Shown here in pieces: positions 33,053-42,326 of a stretch of DNA of 47,215 nt (positions are counted from its first letter, which is position 1; every line of letters begins with the position of its first letter). Source of the DNA: an uncultured Pelagibacteraceae bacterium (GTDB taxonomy: Bacteria > Pseudomonadota > Alphaproteobacteria > Pelagibacterales > Pelagibacteraceae); contig CACDSX010000007.1 of the NCBI GenBank assembly GCA_902555655.1, forward strand, positions 1 through 47,215, in the 5' to 3' direction. The translations under genes and the position numbers were made by a program. The notes beneath the pieces were generated by a model. It did not search any database. It was given only the letters and a program-made list of their open reading frames with translations, and was not told where the DNA came from.

Positions 33053-34219
33053 ATGAAATTAGCAAAAAATTTAGAAAATTTAGGAACAGAAACAGCATTT
33101 AGTGTACTAGCTGAAGCCAAAGCATTAGAAGCTAAAGGAAATCCAATGATACACCTAGGATTAGGACAACCAGATTTCAAAACACCAAAACATGTTGTTG
33201 AAGCTGCAAAGAAAGCATTGGATGATGGACATCACGGATATGTGATGTCTAATGGTATTCCTGAGTGTAGACAAGCAGTAACGAGATGGATTAAAAAACG
33301 TTATAACACTGATATTGATTTTGAAAGAATTTTGATCATGCCTGGTGGTAAACCAACAATGAGTTATGCAATTCAATGTTTTGGTGAGCCTGGCGCAGAA
33401 ATAATTCATCCAACACCAGCTTTTCCAATTTATGAGTCTATGATAAATTATACTGGATCAACACCGGTTCCTTATGATTTAACAGAAGATAAAGATTTAA
33501 AATTTAATCCTGAAAAAATTTTATCTTTAATTACAGATAAAACTAGACTTTTAATTTTAATCAATCCTAATAATCCAACAGGAAGTTTTGTGGAAAAAAG
33601 TGATATAGATGTTTTAGCGGAAGGTTTAAAAAAATATCCACATGTAACAATTTTAAGTGATGAGATTTATAGTAGGCAAATTTTTGACAATAAAGAAATG
33701 CCTTCATTTTTTAATTACCCTGAATTAAGAGAGAGATTGATTGTACTAGAGGGATGGAGCAAAGCTTATTCAATGACGGGATGGAGATTAGGGTGGAGTT
33801 TTTGGCCTAAGGAGATGATAACCCATGTTAACAAACTTTTAATAAATAGTGTTTCATGCGTAAATGCTGCCGCACAATTTGCTGGCATTGCAGCTTTAGA
33901 TGGGCCAGATGACTCAATTGATCAAATGATGGTAAAATTTACTCAAAGAAGAAATCTAATTCACAAAGGATTGAATGATCTTCCCGGAGTTGAATGTAGT
34001 TTGCCAGGAGGAGCTTTTTATGCCTTTCCTAAAGTTATTGGCACAGGGATGAACGGATCAGAATTCGCAAAAAAAGCTATGCATGAAGCTGGAGTGGCAA
34101 TAGTACCTGGAACTGCTTTTGGTAAAACCTGTCAAGATTATGTAAGGTTTAGTTTTGCCGCCTCTCAAGATAATATTTCTCAAGCTTTAGAAAATATAAA
34201 GAAAATGCTGACTAAATAG
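33053..34219 (+). CDS. PLP-dependent class I/II aminotransferase
   Basis: A 388-residue fold-type I enzyme that exchanges amino and oxo groups between an amino acid and a 2-oxo acid. The cofactor-binding Lys237 lies in GWSKAYSMTGWRLG, the Asn/Pro substrate motif is INPNNPTGSF at 170-179, the PLP-binding aspartate is in LSDEIYSR (201-208), and the carboxylate-binding arginine is in YVRFSFA near the C-terminus. Near aspartate aminotransferase-like family; specificity unknown. A sequence AAAAGGATACACTC precedes the ATG. Its location between hydroxyacid oxidases links the acids with amino acids. Confidence 0.92.
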   Translation: MKLAKNLENLGTETAFSVLAEAKALEAKGNPMIHLGLGQPDFKTPKHVVEAAKKALDDGHHGYVMSNGIPECRQAVTRWIKKRYNTDIDFERILIMPGGKPTMSYAIQCFGEPGAEIIHPTPAFPIYESMINYTGSTPVPYDLTEDKDLKFNPEKILSLITDKTRLLILINPNNPTGSFVEKSDIDVLAEGLKKYPHVTILSDEIYSRQIFDNKEMPSFFNYPELRERLIVLEGWSKAYSMTGWRLGWSFWPKEMITHVNKLLINSVSCVNAAAQFAGIAALDGPDDSIDQMMVKFTQRRNLIHKGLNDLPGVECSLPGGAFYAFPKVIGTGMNGSEFAKKAMHEAGVAIVPGTAFGKTCQDYVRFSFAASQDNISQALENIKKMLTK

Positions 34220-34257
34220 GCTGTATTTTTGTTAGAATTTTTATTAATATTCTCCCA

Positions 34258-35631
34258 ATGAATGAACAAGTTCAAGCTGAATTAAAAAAAATATTTAACG
34301 GCAGATTTTCTACCTCGGAGTCTACAAGAGCTAATTATGCAAGAGGAGAAGATACATATGATCCTATTTTGTCTAAAGCAGTAATTTTTCCAGAGACTAA
34401 TGAAGAAGTTTCAAAAATATTAAGCTTATGCAATGAGCATAAAATTCCTGTAGTGCCTTTTGGCACTGGGACATCTTTAGAGGGAAACGTAGTAGGTAAT
34501 GAAAAAGGTATAACTATTTGTCTTGAAAAAATGAACAAAATTTTAAGTGTGAATGTTGAAGATTTTGACTGCCGAGTTCAAGCCTGTGTTACAAAAGAAC
34601 AATTGAATGAGTATTTAAGAGAGGATGGAGTTTTTTTTCCAATTGATCCTGGAGCAAATGCTGCATTGGGTGGTATGGCTTCAACTTCGGCATCAGGAAC
34701 AATGGCTGTAAAATATGGAACTATGAAAACGGTCATTTCTGGTCTAACAGTAGTTTTACCGAACGGTGATATAATAAATACAGGTGGTAGAACTAAAAAA
34801 ACTTCAGCAGGTTATAATTTAACAAATTTATTTATTGGGTCAGAGGGAACCCTAGGCATTATAACTGAGGTTCATTTGAGATTATCTCCTATACCCGAAA
34901 GTATAATGAGTGCTGTCTGTCATTTCCCTACCCTAGAAGATGCAGTTCAAACAGCTCAACAGGTTATTCAGTATGGTGTTCCAATAGCAAGGATTGAGAT
35001 GCTAAATAAAGATCAAATGGGGATTAGTATTAATTATTCTAAATTAAAAGATATTCAAGCAGTACCGACTTTATTTTTCGAATTTCATGGATCTGAATCT
35101 TCTAATAATGAAAATATTAAAATTGTAGAAGAGTTATCAAAAGATAACAAAGGTAGTTCTTTTAAATGGGCTAAAGACCTAGAAGAAAGAAATAAACTTT
35201 GGAAGGCAAGGTGGGATGTATATTATTCTGTTAAAGCTTTAATCAATAATGGAAGAGTTTACTCAACTGATGTATGTGTTCCTATCTCAAAGATAACTGA
35301 ATGTGTAAACTTTGCTGAAGAACAAGCAAAAAAATTTGGAGTTAGAGCTCCAATGGTGGGACATATGGGTGATGGGAATTTTCATGTGGTTTTACCTTTT
35401 GATCCAGAAAATAAAGAAAGCTACAAAAAAATTAGAGCTTTTAATGATACTTTAATAAGAAAAGCACTAGAACTTAATGGAACTATTACTGGTGAACACG
35501 GTGTAGGACTTCATAAAAAAGAGTATTTACTAGAGCAACATCCCGATAATATCCCCGTAATGAAATCAATTAAAAGAACCCTAGATCCAAATAACATAAT
35601 GAATCCAGGCAAGATATTTGATCTTAATTGA
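34258..35631 (+). CDS. GlcD/LDHD-type FAD-linked D-2-hydroxyacid dehydrogenase
   Basis: A 457-residue FAD_binding_4 plus C-terminal FAD-oxidase protein. The FAD domain shows VPFGTGTSLEGNV near 63-75, PIDPGANAALGGMASTSASG near 128-147, and LFIGSEGTLGIITEV near 192-206. The C-terminus has VGHMGDGNFHVVLPF and GTITGEHGVGLHKKEYL, with the metal/substrate His residues of D-lactate dehydrogenase (LDHD) and GlcD. GlcE and GlcF are not next to it, so it resembles the stand-alone mitochondrial-type D-lactate enzyme. Oxidises a D-2-hydroxy acid, donor to quinone or cytochrome unknown. Confidence 0.92.
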   Translation: MNEQVQAELKKIFNGRFSTSESTRANYARGEDTYDPILSKAVIFPETNEEVSKILSLCNEHKIPVVPFGTGTSLEGNVVGNEKGITICLEKMNKILSVNVEDFDCRVQACVTKEQLNEYLREDGVFFPIDPGANAALGGMASTSASGTMAVKYGTMKTVISGLTVVLPNGDIINTGGRTKKTSAGYNLTNLFIGSEGTLGIITEVHLRLSPIPESIMSAVCHFPTLEDAVQTAQQVIQYGVPIARIEMLNKDQMGISINYSKLKDIQAVPTLFFEFHGSESSNNENIKIVEELSKDNKGSSFKWAKDLEERNKLWKARWDVYYSVKALINNGRVYSTDVCVPISKITECVNFAEEQAKKFGVRAPMVGHMGDGNFHVVLPFDPENKESYKKIRAFNDTLIRKALELNGTITGEHGVGLHKKEYLLEQHPDNIPVMKSIKRTLDPNNIMNPGKIFDLN

Positions 35632-35647
35632 TAATCTTAAATATTTT

Positions 35648-36601
35648 ATGAAAAAAATTTTGATCACAAGAAAATTAATTAAAGACAGTGAAGACAAAGC
35701 TGTAAAAACTTTTGAGTCAACACTAAATACTAATGATGAATTATATTCCCAATCAAAAGTAATTGAAATGAGTCAGGGGTGTGATGGAATTTTAACTTCT
35801 CTTACAGATAAAATGGATAAAGAAACAATTGATAAGTTGCCAGATACTATAAAAATTATTTCAAATTTTGCAGTTGGTTTTGGAAATATTGATTTAGATG
35901 CTGCCAAAAAAAGAGGTATTGCTGTTACAAATACACCTGAAGTATTATCAGATGCTACAGCTGAAATAGGGATTTTATTAATATTAGGAGCATGTAGAAG
36001 GGCGGCCGAAGGAATAGAATCAGCTAGAGAAGGTGGATGGAAGTGGTCCGCAGATTATTTAATAGGTAAACAACTAACAGGAACAAGATTAGGTGTTTTA
36101 GGTATGGGAAGAATTGGTCAAAAGATTGCAAAGATAGCTAAATCATTAGGAATGATAATTCATTATCATAATCGTTCAAAACTTAGTGTTGAAAAAGAAA
36201 ATGGGGCCATCTACCACGATAGTTTAAAAAGTCTGTTTTCTGTTTCAGATGTTTTATCAATTTGTTGCCCAGCAACAAAAGAAACTGAAAATATGATTAA
36301 TAAAGAGACGGTTGAATATTTTCCCAAAGGAGCAATAATTACAAATGTAGCAAGAGGTGATATAATTGAGGACGAGGCTTTAATCGATGCACTAAATAGA
36401 AGAAAAATTTATGCAGTTGGACTCGATGTTTATAAGAATGAACCAAATTTAAATCCTGGGTATTTAAAAATAAAAACTGCTTTTATTTTACCGCATTTAG
36501 GAAGTGCAACTAAAGATACAAGAATTGCAATGGCTAATTTAGCAATTGATAACATTGATGAGTTTTTTAAAACAGGTAGTTGCAAAAACAAAGTCAATTA
36601 A
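35648..36601 (+). CDS. NAD(P)-dependent D-2-hydroxyacid dehydrogenase (glyoxylate/hydroxypyruvate reductase type)
   Basis: From the ATG at 35648 (MKKILITRKLIKD) the protein has 317 residues; a longer frame from a TTG at 35618 lies inside the preceding gene and is not preferred. Motifs are SNFAVGFGNIDLDAA near residues 75-90, LGVLGMGRIGQKIAK (nucleotide-binding GxGxxG), and the catalytic triad in VARGDIIEDEALI (Arg, with Glu a little later) and LPHLGSAT (His). Matches GyaR-type glyoxylate or hydroxypyruvate reductases, which make the D-2-hydroxy acid that the upstream GlcD-type enzyme could oxidise back. Confidence 0.92.
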   Translation: MKKILITRKLIKDSEDKAVKTFESTLNTNDELYSQSKVIEMSQGCDGILTSLTDKMDKETIDKLPDTIKIISNFAVGFGNIDLDAAKKRGIAVTNTPEVLSDATAEIGILLILGACRRAAEGIESAREGGWKWSADYLIGKQLTGTRLGVLGMGRIGQKIAKIAKSLGMIIHYHNRSKLSVEKENGAIYHDSLKSLFSVSDVLSICCPATKETENMINKETVEYFPKGAIITNVARGDIIEDEALIDALNRRKIYAVGLDVYKNEPNLNPGYLKIKTAFILPHLGSATKDTRIAMANLAIDNIDEFFKTGSCKNKVN

Positions 36602-36719
36602 TTCTACTCAAGATTGTATAAAATTCAACTTCTGCGACATCTGAGCTTTTTTTTAGAAAGACTCTAGTAAGATTCTATGTTTAAATTATTACGGTTAATT
36701 AACTTTAATAGGAGTAATA

Positions 36720-37877
36720 ATGACAAAAGAAAATAAATCATTGAAGATTAAAACATCTTCAAGACGTAAGTTCTTTAAAACTGCTGCGAAAGCTGGAGCT
36801 GTTGCTGCAGCTACAGTTGCAATGCCAAACATTGCAAGAGCAGACGGTCACGTAACATTAAAGATGCAAGCAGCTTGGCCTTCAGGCGCTAATATCTTTT
36901 TTGAAATGGCTGGCGACTACTGTAACATGGTTAAAGAAATGTCTGGAGGTTCACTTAAGATTGACCTTCAACCAGTAGGTTCAGTTGTAAAAACTTCAGA
37001 AATTGGAGCGGCTGTAAGTGATGGTAACCTTGATATGGGTCACTGGGTGACAGCATATTGGTATGGTAAAAATCCTGCAGCTTCACTTTTTGGAACTGGT
37101 CCTTCATACGGAATGTCATCTCAAGAAGTTATGGGATGGATGGAGTATGGTGGAGGAAGAAAGTTATATGATGAAGCAGTAGCTTCAGTTGGATTCGATT
37201 ATATTGGATTTTTTCATATGCCTATGCCAGCTCAACCATTTGGTTGGTTCAAAAAGAACGTAACAAAAGTATCTGATGTTAAAGGAATGAAGTATAGAAC
37301 AGTTGGTTTAGCGACTAACGTTTTAACTGCCATGGGAATGGTCGTAAGACAATTACCAGGTGGTGAAATTCAACCAGCGATGAAAACTGGTTTGATTGAT
37401 GCTGCAGAGTTTAACAACCCTACATCAGACTCACAGTTTGGAATGCAAGATGTATCTAAACACTATCACTTAGGTAGTTTCCACCAGTCTCAAGAAATGT
37501 TTGAGATACCAGTGAATAAAAAAAGATACAATAGCCTTTCGCCTGCTCATCAAGCTATCTTGAAAAATGCTGCTTATGCCGCAAACTCAGATAACTATTT
37601 CAAAGCTTTAGTTAGATACTCACAAGATCTAGCTAAGTTAATGAATGAGCACAAGGTAAATGTTTACCAAACATCTGATGCAATTTTAGCCGAACAATTA
37701 AAAGGTTGGGATAAAATTGTTGCAGAATTTTCTGGGAAAGATCCTTTCTTTAAGAAGATTATTGCATCTCAGAAAGCATATGCTAAGAGAACTATGAAGT
37801 ATCTGTTGATGAATCAACCGAACTACAAATTAGCTTATGAAAATGAGTTTGGTCCAATTGGAAAAGTTAAAATCTAA
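36720..37877 (+). CDS. TRAP transporter solute-binding protein, TakP-like DctP family
   Basis: A 385-residue periplasmic binding protein. The ATG at 36720 has TAGGAGTAATA just upstream. The N-terminus has a Tat signal, SSRRKFFKTAAKAGA, ending IARADGH. The mature part, WPSGANIFFEMAGDY, DMGHWVTAYWYGKNPAA, LPGGEIQPAMKTGLIDAAEF and the family-specific YGMSSQEVMGWMEYGGG, resembles the TakP branch that binds 2-oxo acids and lactate. In TakP-type proteins a Glu and a Trp near LPGGEI/ATEW coordinate the cation; here the equivalent is AAEF. The 118-base gap upstream (36602-36719) probably holds its promoter. Substrate is inferred. Confidence 0.9.
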   Translation: MTKENKSLKIKTSSRRKFFKTAAKAGAVAAATVAMPNIARADGHVTLKMQAAWPSGANIFFEMAGDYCNMVKEMSGGSLKIDLQPVGSVVKTSEIGAAVSDGNLDMGHWVTAYWYGKNPAASLFGTGPSYGMSSQEVMGWMEYGGGRKLYDEAVASVGFDYIGFFHMPMPAQPFGWFKKNVTKVSDVKGMKYRTVGLATNVLTAMGMVVRQLPGGEIQPAMKTGLIDAAEFNNPTSDSQFGMQDVSKHYHLGSFHQSQEMFEIPVNKKRYNSLSPAHQAILKNAAYAANSDNYFKALVRYSQDLAKLMNEHKVNVYQTSDAILAEQLKGWDKIVAEFSGKDPFFKKIIASQKAYAKRTMKYLLMNQPNYKLAYENEFGPIGKVKI

Positions 37878-37900
37878 TTATCTTTAAAAGATTTAAATTA

Positions 37901-37930
37901 AAGGGGGTTTAAAAACCCCCTTTTTTTTTA
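37901..37930 (+). terminator. intrinsic terminator between the TRAP binding protein and permease genes
   Basis: GGGGGTT at 37903-37909 and AACCCCC at 37914-37920 form a 7-bp stem with a TAAA loop, flanked by AA/TT pairs and followed by nine Ts (37921-37929). It stands 23 bases past the dctP stop. Read-through to dctQ, which begins at 37959, must be incomplete, which would keep the binding protein more abundant than the permeases. Confidence 0.88.
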
Positions 37931-37958
37931 CCAAAATTTACTATACTTATGAGTTATT

Positions 37959-38543
37959 ATGGAATTTTACATTAAATTTGCAGATACATTAAGCACTTCA
38001 ATGGGAAAGGCTTTTTCTTGGTGCATTGTTATTTTAATGGGAGGGACAGTTTATGAAGTGATAATGGCTTATGCATTTAATAAGCCAACCTTATGGAATT
38101 TTGATTTTAGTATGCAAATGTATGGAGCTATATTAATGATGTCAGGAGCTTACTGTTTAGCTACAGAAGCACATGTAAGAGGAGATGTAATTTACAGATT
38201 GTTTAGCCAAAAAACTCAGGCATGGATAGATTTAGTGCTTTATTTTATTTTCTTTTTTCCTGGGGTTATAGCTTTAGCATTTTATGGATATGAGTATGCA
38301 GCACAAGCTTGGAAAATTAAAGAGACTAGCTGGAGTAGCCCAGCCCAAATTCAAATTTATATGGTAAAATCTATGATTCCTGCCGCAGGTGTTATGTTAA
38401 TAATTCAGGGAGTTAGCGAAGTATTTAGATCAATAATTTGTATTAAAACTGGTATTTGGCCTTCAAGAATGGTTGTCGCCGAAGAGACAGATAAAATTTT
38501 AATGAGAACTTCACAAGAAGAGGATAAGAATAATGTTATTTAG
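37959..38543 (+). CDS. dctQ: TRAP transporter small permease (DctQ type)
   Basis: A 194-residue inner-membrane protein with four helices (about 16-34, 48-68, 88-108, 131-150), the layout of DctQ subunits. The conserved HVRGDVIYRLFS stretch near residues 68-79 is the cytoplasmic-face motif of this family. The end overlaps the DctM gene by 11 bases. Confidence 0.9.
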   Translation: MEFYIKFADTLSTSMGKAFSWCIVILMGGTVYEVIMAYAFNKPTLWNFDFSMQMYGAILMMSGAYCLATEAHVRGDVIYRLFSQKTQAWIDLVLYFIFFFPGVIALAFYGYEYAAQAWKIKETSWSSPAQIQIYMVKSMIPAAGVMLIIQGVSEVFRSIICIKTGIWPSRMVVAEETDKILMRTSQEEDKNNVI

Positions 38544-39894
38544 TCTTACCAATCCTGAAGTAGCCATTTTAATGATGGGGGTATTTCTATTTGCGGTATT
38601 ATTAGGCTTTCCAATAGCTTTTACTCTGATGGCGATGGGAATAGGTTTTGGTTATTATGCTTATTACGATCCAGTTTTAATGGATCACCTTTTTGATAAT
38701 AGAATATTTTCTTTATTTGTTAAAAATACTTACACAGTTATGGATAATAACGTACTTACGGCAGTACCACTTTTTTTATTCATGGGATACTTAGTTGAAA
38801 GAGCTGGGATTGTAGCTAAATTATTTTTTGCAATAAGACTTGCTGCTCATAGATTGCCTGCATCAATGGCAGTGGCGGCGTTAATAACTTGTACCTTGTT
38901 CTCTACAGCCACAGGTATCATAGGAGCAGTTGTAACTTTGATGGGGTTACTTGCTTGGCCTGCTATGGTTAAAGCAGGATATGATAAAAAATTTGCATCA
39001 GGAATAATTTGTGCAGGTGGGTGTTTAGGAATTTTAATTCCTCCAAGTATTATGTTAATTGTTTATTCTGTAATTGCACAATTATCACCTTTGAGATTAT
39101 TTGCAGCTGCTATATTTCCAGGATTAATGTTAGCAGGTTTGTATATTTCATACGCAGTAATTAGAGCGTGGTTGAATCCATCAATAGCCCCAAGACCACC
39201 TGCAGAAGATATTCCACCAAGAGCAGAGATTTTAAAGGAAGTATTGGTTTCTTTTGTACCTTTGTTTGGTTTAATAATGCTAGTCCTTGGAACTATTTTA
39301 GCTGGAATTGCTACACCTGCAGAAGCTGCAGCCGCTGGAGCTTTTGGAGCAATAATTTTATCTTGGTTTTATAAAACTCTTAAATGGCAAAATTTTAAAG
39401 AGTCGGTTTTTCTTACTGCAAAAACAACAGCAATGATTATGTGGCTATTCATCGGATCTTGGACTTTTTCTTCTGTCTTTTCTTATTTAGGAGGTCATGA
39501 GGTATTTGAACACTTTTTTACTTCAATTAATATAACTACATGGCAATTTTTAATTATAACTCAAATAATAATTTTTCTTTTAGGATGGCCTTTAGAGTGG
39601 ACTGAAATTTTAATTATATTTGTGCCAATATTTTTACCTTTATTAGAAATATTTGACGTTAATCCATATTTCTTTGCTATGCTGATCGCTCTGAATTTAC
39701 AAACCTCTTTTTTAACTCCACCAATGGCAATGTCTGCTTACTATTTAAAAGGAGTTCAGAAAACCAATGTTGAATTAATGGAAATATTTAGAGGTATTAT
39801 GCCATTTTTAGGTATAGTTATTTTTGGGATGTTTTTGATGTATATGTTCCCTGGAATTGCGTTATGGCTTCCTGAAGTTTTGTTTGCTGACTAA
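38533..39894 (+). CDS. dctM: TRAP transporter large permease (DctM type)
   Basis: A 453-residue permease with about 12 membrane helices. LPASMAVAALITCTLFSTATG, PPSIMLIVYSVIA and PAEAAAAGAFGAI are the family's conserved reentrant and helix motifs (seen near residues 113-133, 175-190 and 258-272). It moves the substrate delivered by DctP using a sodium gradient. Slightly longer than the usual 425-430 residues. The amidase follows five bases after. Confidence 0.93.
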   Translation: MLFSLTNPEVAILMMGVFLFAVLLGFPIAFTLMAMGIGFGYYAYYDPVLMDHLFDNRIFSLFVKNTYTVMDNNVLTAVPLFLFMGYLVERAGIVAKLFFAIRLAAHRLPASMAVAALITCTLFSTATGIIGAVVTLMGLLAWPAMVKAGYDKKFASGIICAGGCLGILIPPSIMLIVYSVIAQLSPLRLFAAAIFPGLMLAGLYISYAVIRAWLNPSIAPRPPAEDIPPRAEILKEVLVSFVPLFGLIMLVLGTILAGIATPAEAAAAGAFGAIILSWFYKTLKWQNFKESVFLTAKTTAMIMWLFIGSWTFSSVFSYLGGHEVFEHFFTSINITTWQFLIITQIIIFLLGWPLEWTEILIIFVPIFLPLLEIFDVNPYFFAMLIALNLQTSFLTPPMAMSAYYLKGVQKTNVELMEIFRGIMPFLGIVIFGMFLMYMFPGIALWLPEVLFAD

Positions 39895-39899
39895 AAAAA

Positions 39900-41225
39900 A
39901 TGATTGATATATTTTCATTAAGTGTTGAAGAGGTAGCCTCAAAAATTAAGGAAGGTCATTTAAGCTCAGTTGAGGTTTGCAAAAAATACATTGAAAGAAT
40001 AAGTAAATTTGAAAAAGATATTAAAGCCTGGGTTCATTTTGACAAAAAAGTACTATTGGAAAAAGCTACCGATTCAGATGAGCATAGAAAGTCAGGAAAA
40101 CCAGTGGGTTCATTACACGGAGTTCCAATAGCTTTAAAAGATATAATAGGAACAGTGGATATGCCAACAGAGTGTGGAACATCTATTAGAAAAGGCAAAT
40201 CTTATTCTCAAAATGCCGAGATAGTTGAACTTTTACATTCTGCTGGTGCTATTGTGATGGGCAAAACAGCTACATCAGAATTAGCTTATCTTGGACCATC
40301 GAAAACAACTAATCCTCATGATTATTCAAGAACGCCTGGAGGTTCATCTAGCGGTTCAGCAGCTTCAGTTGCCTCTCTTATGGCACCACTTTCAATTGGA
40401 TCACAAACAGGTGGATCAGTTATAAGACCTGCTTCTTATTGTGGTGTTGTTGGATATAAACCAAGTTATGGTTTAATTTCAAGAAATGGCGTTTTGAGAA
40501 CTTCGTATGCGTTAGATCACATGGGTATATTTGGAAGAACCGTTGAAGATGTAGCTTTGTTAGCTAAAGTTTTAATTAAAAAAGATCATCACGATCCTGC
40601 AACTATTTATTATTCAGCTGAAAATATTTTAGAAGAGACAAAAAAAGGTCCAGTATATGAACCTAAATTCATTTTTTATAAGTCTGATTACTGGAAGATA
40701 ATTGATAAAAAATCTAGGGAGTCATTTGAATATTTTATTAAGTCATTTAAAAATATTGAAGTATTTGATACTCCCTCATATTTTAAAGATATTCATAAAT
40801 ATCATCAAATTATTCACGAAACAGATTTAGCTAATAATTTTGCAATGTATTATAAAAAATACAAATCAAAATTATCCAAATATATGCAAACAGCTATAGC
40901 TAAAGGTAATAAGTATTCTGCAAAAGAATATGCAGAAGCAATTGATTTTAAAAAAAGAAGTTATGAGTCTTATCAAGAAGTCTTTGAAGATTATCACGGT
41001 GTGCTATCGCCCTCTAGTCCTGGTGTAGCACCTAAAGGTTTGAAGAGTACTGGAACAGCAGAATTTAATAAAGTGTGGTCTTATCTAGGAACACCTTGTA
41101 TTTCTCTTCCATTGCTTGAAGGTGAAAATAATTTACCATTAGGAGTTCAGCTTGTAGGAGATCGTTATGATGATCATAGATTTTTAGGGGTTGCTAATTG
41201 GTTAGAAAAGGAATGTAATAATTAA
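39900..41225 (+). CDS. amidase-signature-family hydrolase
   Basis: A 441-residue amidase of the GatA/AS family. The catalytic Ser-cisSer-Lys triad fits Lys80 (GVPIALKDIIGT), Ser149 (PGGSSSGSAA) and Ser173 (SIGSQTGGSVIRP). The residues that follow, RPASYCGVVGYKPSYG, are typical. GatB/GatC partners are absent here, so it probably hydrolyses a small amide rather than making Gln-tRNA. It lies directly behind the TRAP permease, which suggests the transported compound or its product has an amide bond. Substrate unknown. Confidence 0.9.
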   Translation: MIDIFSLSVEEVASKIKEGHLSSVEVCKKYIERISKFEKDIKAWVHFDKKVLLEKATDSDEHRKSGKPVGSLHGVPIALKDIIGTVDMPTECGTSIRKGKSYSQNAEIVELLHSAGAIVMGKTATSELAYLGPSKTTNPHDYSRTPGGSSSGSAASVASLMAPLSIGSQTGGSVIRPASYCGVVGYKPSYGLISRNGVLRTSYALDHMGIFGRTVEDVALLAKVLIKKDHHDPATIYYSAENILEETKKGPVYEPKFIFYKSDYWKIIDKKSRESFEYFIKSFKNIEVFDTPSYFKDIHKYHQIIHETDLANNFAMYYKKYKSKLSKYMQTAIAKGNKYSAKEYAEAIDFKKRSYESYQEVFEDYHGVLSPSSPGVAPKGLKSTGTAEFNKVWSYLGTPCISLPLLEGENNLPLGVQLVGDRYDDHRFLGVANWLEKECNN

Positions 41226-41226
41226 A

Positions 41227-41403
41227 ATGCAAAAATTTACAACATTTTTAGGCTCTTTATTTGCAATTGCTTTTTTAGTCGGTCTTGCATTTACATTAAC
41301 AAGATCATCTATGATAGGTTTCTTTGATGTTTTGCCTGTTTATATTTTAATGGGTATCGCAATCTTTATGATGATTTATGAAGCTTTCTTTGACAAAAAA
41401 TAA
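41227..41403 (+). CDS. small membrane protein (58 aa)
   Basis: A frame of 58 residues, MQKFTTFLGSLFAIAFLVG, beginning one base after the amidase stop, with two hydrophobic helices (8-27 and 34-52) and an acidic-basic end EAFFDKK. No family is recognised. Tight spacing and a coherent composition suggest a real gene; it may be an accessory of the TRAP/amidase unit. Confidence 0.6.
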   Translation: MQKFTTFLGSLFAIAFLVGLAFTLTRSSMIGFFDVLPVYILMGIAIFMMIYEAFFDKK

Positions 41404-41420
41404 ATAATACAAAAAAATCA

Positions 41421-42326
41421 TTGAGCTCTAAAACTAATAATCTTTTTGCACTTTCACTTTTATTTATTCAACCTATTTTTATGGCATCAAATCTAGTCGT
41501 AGCTCGAGGTGGTGTTGAGTATGTTCCACCAATTTCCTTAGCATTCTGGAGATGGACATTAGTTTTTTTTATTCTCTTACCTTTTACCTATGCATCATTG
41601 AAAAAAAATTTTCAAATAATAGAAAAAGAATATAGAAAACTTTTTTTCCTAGGGGCAACAGGCTGTGGTGTTTGTGGTGCTTTTCCTTTTTTAGCAGGCC
41701 AAACTACTACAGTAACCAATATGGGAATTATATATACGTCTTCCCCGATATTTATAATTTTGATTTCTAGTATTTTTTTTTATGAAAAAATTAATCTCAC
41801 CAAAGTTATTGGACTTATAACTTGTTTAATTGGTGTTTTTGCAATTATTATAAAAGGTGATTTTTATTTATTAATAAATCTTAATTTTACAATTGGCGAT
41901 CTATGGATGTTAGCTGCCGCTATAGGGTGGGCATTATACTCAATTTATCTATTTTATTGGAAAACCAAACTAGAAATTTTTCAAAGATTTACTTTAATTG
42001 CTTTTTTTGGTGCCGTTAGTTTATTACCTTTTTATATTGGTGAGGAAATTTTTTTTCAAAAAACTGTCTTTAATAGAGAATTTTTCATGTGGGTAATCTT
42101 TGCAGCAATTTCTCCAGGCATAATTGCATTTACTCTTTACACAATAGTCCAAAAAAAACTTGGTGCATCTTTGACTGGATTTACTTTGTATATTTTTACA
42201 ATTTATGGTGCAATTTATGGCTATTTTTTATTTGGAGAAAAATTAGAAAATTTTCATTTGATAGGAACAGTTTTGGTATTTATTGGCGTATACTTAGCAA
42301 AGAAAAAAAATGTTCAAAAAATTTAG
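41421..42326 (+). CDS. DMT-superfamily (EamA) transporter
   Basis: A 301-residue protein with ten hydrophobic helices and two EamA repeats; the second begins around residue 155. Typical features are the repeated GxxxW/AxxF pattern with FWRWTLVFFILLP at about residues 42-54 and GASLTGFTLYIFTIYGAIYGY near 255-275 (in parts). A TTG at 41421 is used because no ATG lies before the first helix. Probably exports a small metabolite or amino acid. Overlaps the next gene by 17 bases. Confidence 0.85.
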   Translation: MSSKTNNLFALSLLFIQPIFMASNLVVARGGVEYVPPISLAFWRWTLVFFILLPFTYASLKKNFQIIEKEYRKLFFLGATGCGVCGAFPFLAGQTTTVTNMGIIYTSSPIFIILISSIFFYEKINLTKVIGLITCLIGVFAIIIKGDFYLLINLNFTIGDLWMLAAAIGWALYSIYLFYWKTKLEIFQRFTLIAFFGAVSLLPFYIGEEIFFQKTVFNREFFMWVIFAAISPGIIAFTLYTIVQKKLGASLTGFTLYIFTIYGAIYGYFLFGEKLENFHLIGTVLVFIGVYLAKKKNVQKI

